Shown here: positions 31,324 to 31,356 of the stretch, piece after piece
Numbering within the stretch: the stretch's first letter is position 1
Layout of the letters: each line of letters starts with the position of its first letter
Assembly: GCA_000934455.1 (NCBI GenBank)
Contig: KN894908.1
Span: forward strand, 1 to 31,356
DNA length: 31,356 nt
Direction of reading: 5' to 3'
Source of the DNA: Apostichopus parvimensis
Lineage: Eukaryota; Echinodermata; Holothuroidea; Aspidochirotida; Stichopodidae
The notes under the pieces: model-generated
Told to the model about the DNA's origin: nothing
What the model saw: only the letters and a program-made list of their open reading frames with translations
Database searches by the model: none
Position numbers and translations under genes: made by a program

Positions 31324-31356
31324 GCCAAGTCGACCTGACTTCATCCTTGGTTGGAT
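31324..31356 (+). CDS. candidate exon start cut by the window end
   Basis: AATATCTCTCTAG is a good acceptor. One frame after it reads QVDLTSSLVG (first two bases completing a split codon); another is also open over this short length. It may belong to a + strand gene continuing beyond the window, perhaps the one containing the zinc-motif exons. Confidence 0.25.

Noticed and set aside
1..31356. CRISPR array, prokaryotic operon or viral genome segment
   Set aside because: Spliced animal genes throughout; the repeats are too few and diverged, with no spacer-repeat regularity, and no viral gene was seen.

Overview
This is a eukaryotic nuclear contig. Genes are split by GT-AG introns, there are long AT-rich intergenic stretches, microsatellites and transposon remnants, and one 50-base assembly gap. 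The clearest gene is a type II BMP receptor. Its sequence (kinase core HRDINSRN...DFG...MAPEVL plus a very long C-terminal tail) marks a bilaterian animal. The (TTA)n-tailed retroposon ends, the repeats with hammerhead-like cores and the apparent high heterozygosity fit a marine deuterostome. I would guess an echinoderm, perhaps a sea cucumber, but that is inference.

Left part (1-12 kb, + strand): 4.9 kb of intron or upstream sequence holds a degenerate tandem repeat, a hammerhead-like repeat and two retroposon tails. It is followed by the last four coding exons of BMPR2 (4876-5036, 8438-8585, 9727-9863, 10499-11989). Joined, they encode the C-lobe of the kinase and an approximately 460-residue tail; exons for the ligand-binding, membrane and N-lobe parts must lie before the window.

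Middle (12-21 kb): probable BMPR2 3' UTR and intergenic DNA. Around the gap at 15140-15189 the same sequence is present twice (13363-15139 and 15190-16613), each copy ending or starting exactly at the gap. This is best read as two overlapping contig ends, or two haplotypes, that were not merged.

Right part (21-25 kb, - strand): a two-coding-exon gene (24917-25024 and 22486-23841) encodes a 487-residue, highly basic, low-complexity protein of unknown family. A non-autonomous hAT-type element (21373-22471, perfect 8-bp target duplication) with a second hAT-like element nested in it is inserted just 6 bp after its stop codon.

Far right (27-31 kb): no confident gene. Two phase-compatible + strand exon candidates (28923-29040 and 29686-29832) together spell a Cys/His zinc-binding pattern, and a good splice acceptor lies at the very end (31323). 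Two more copies of the hammerhead-like repeat also lie here.
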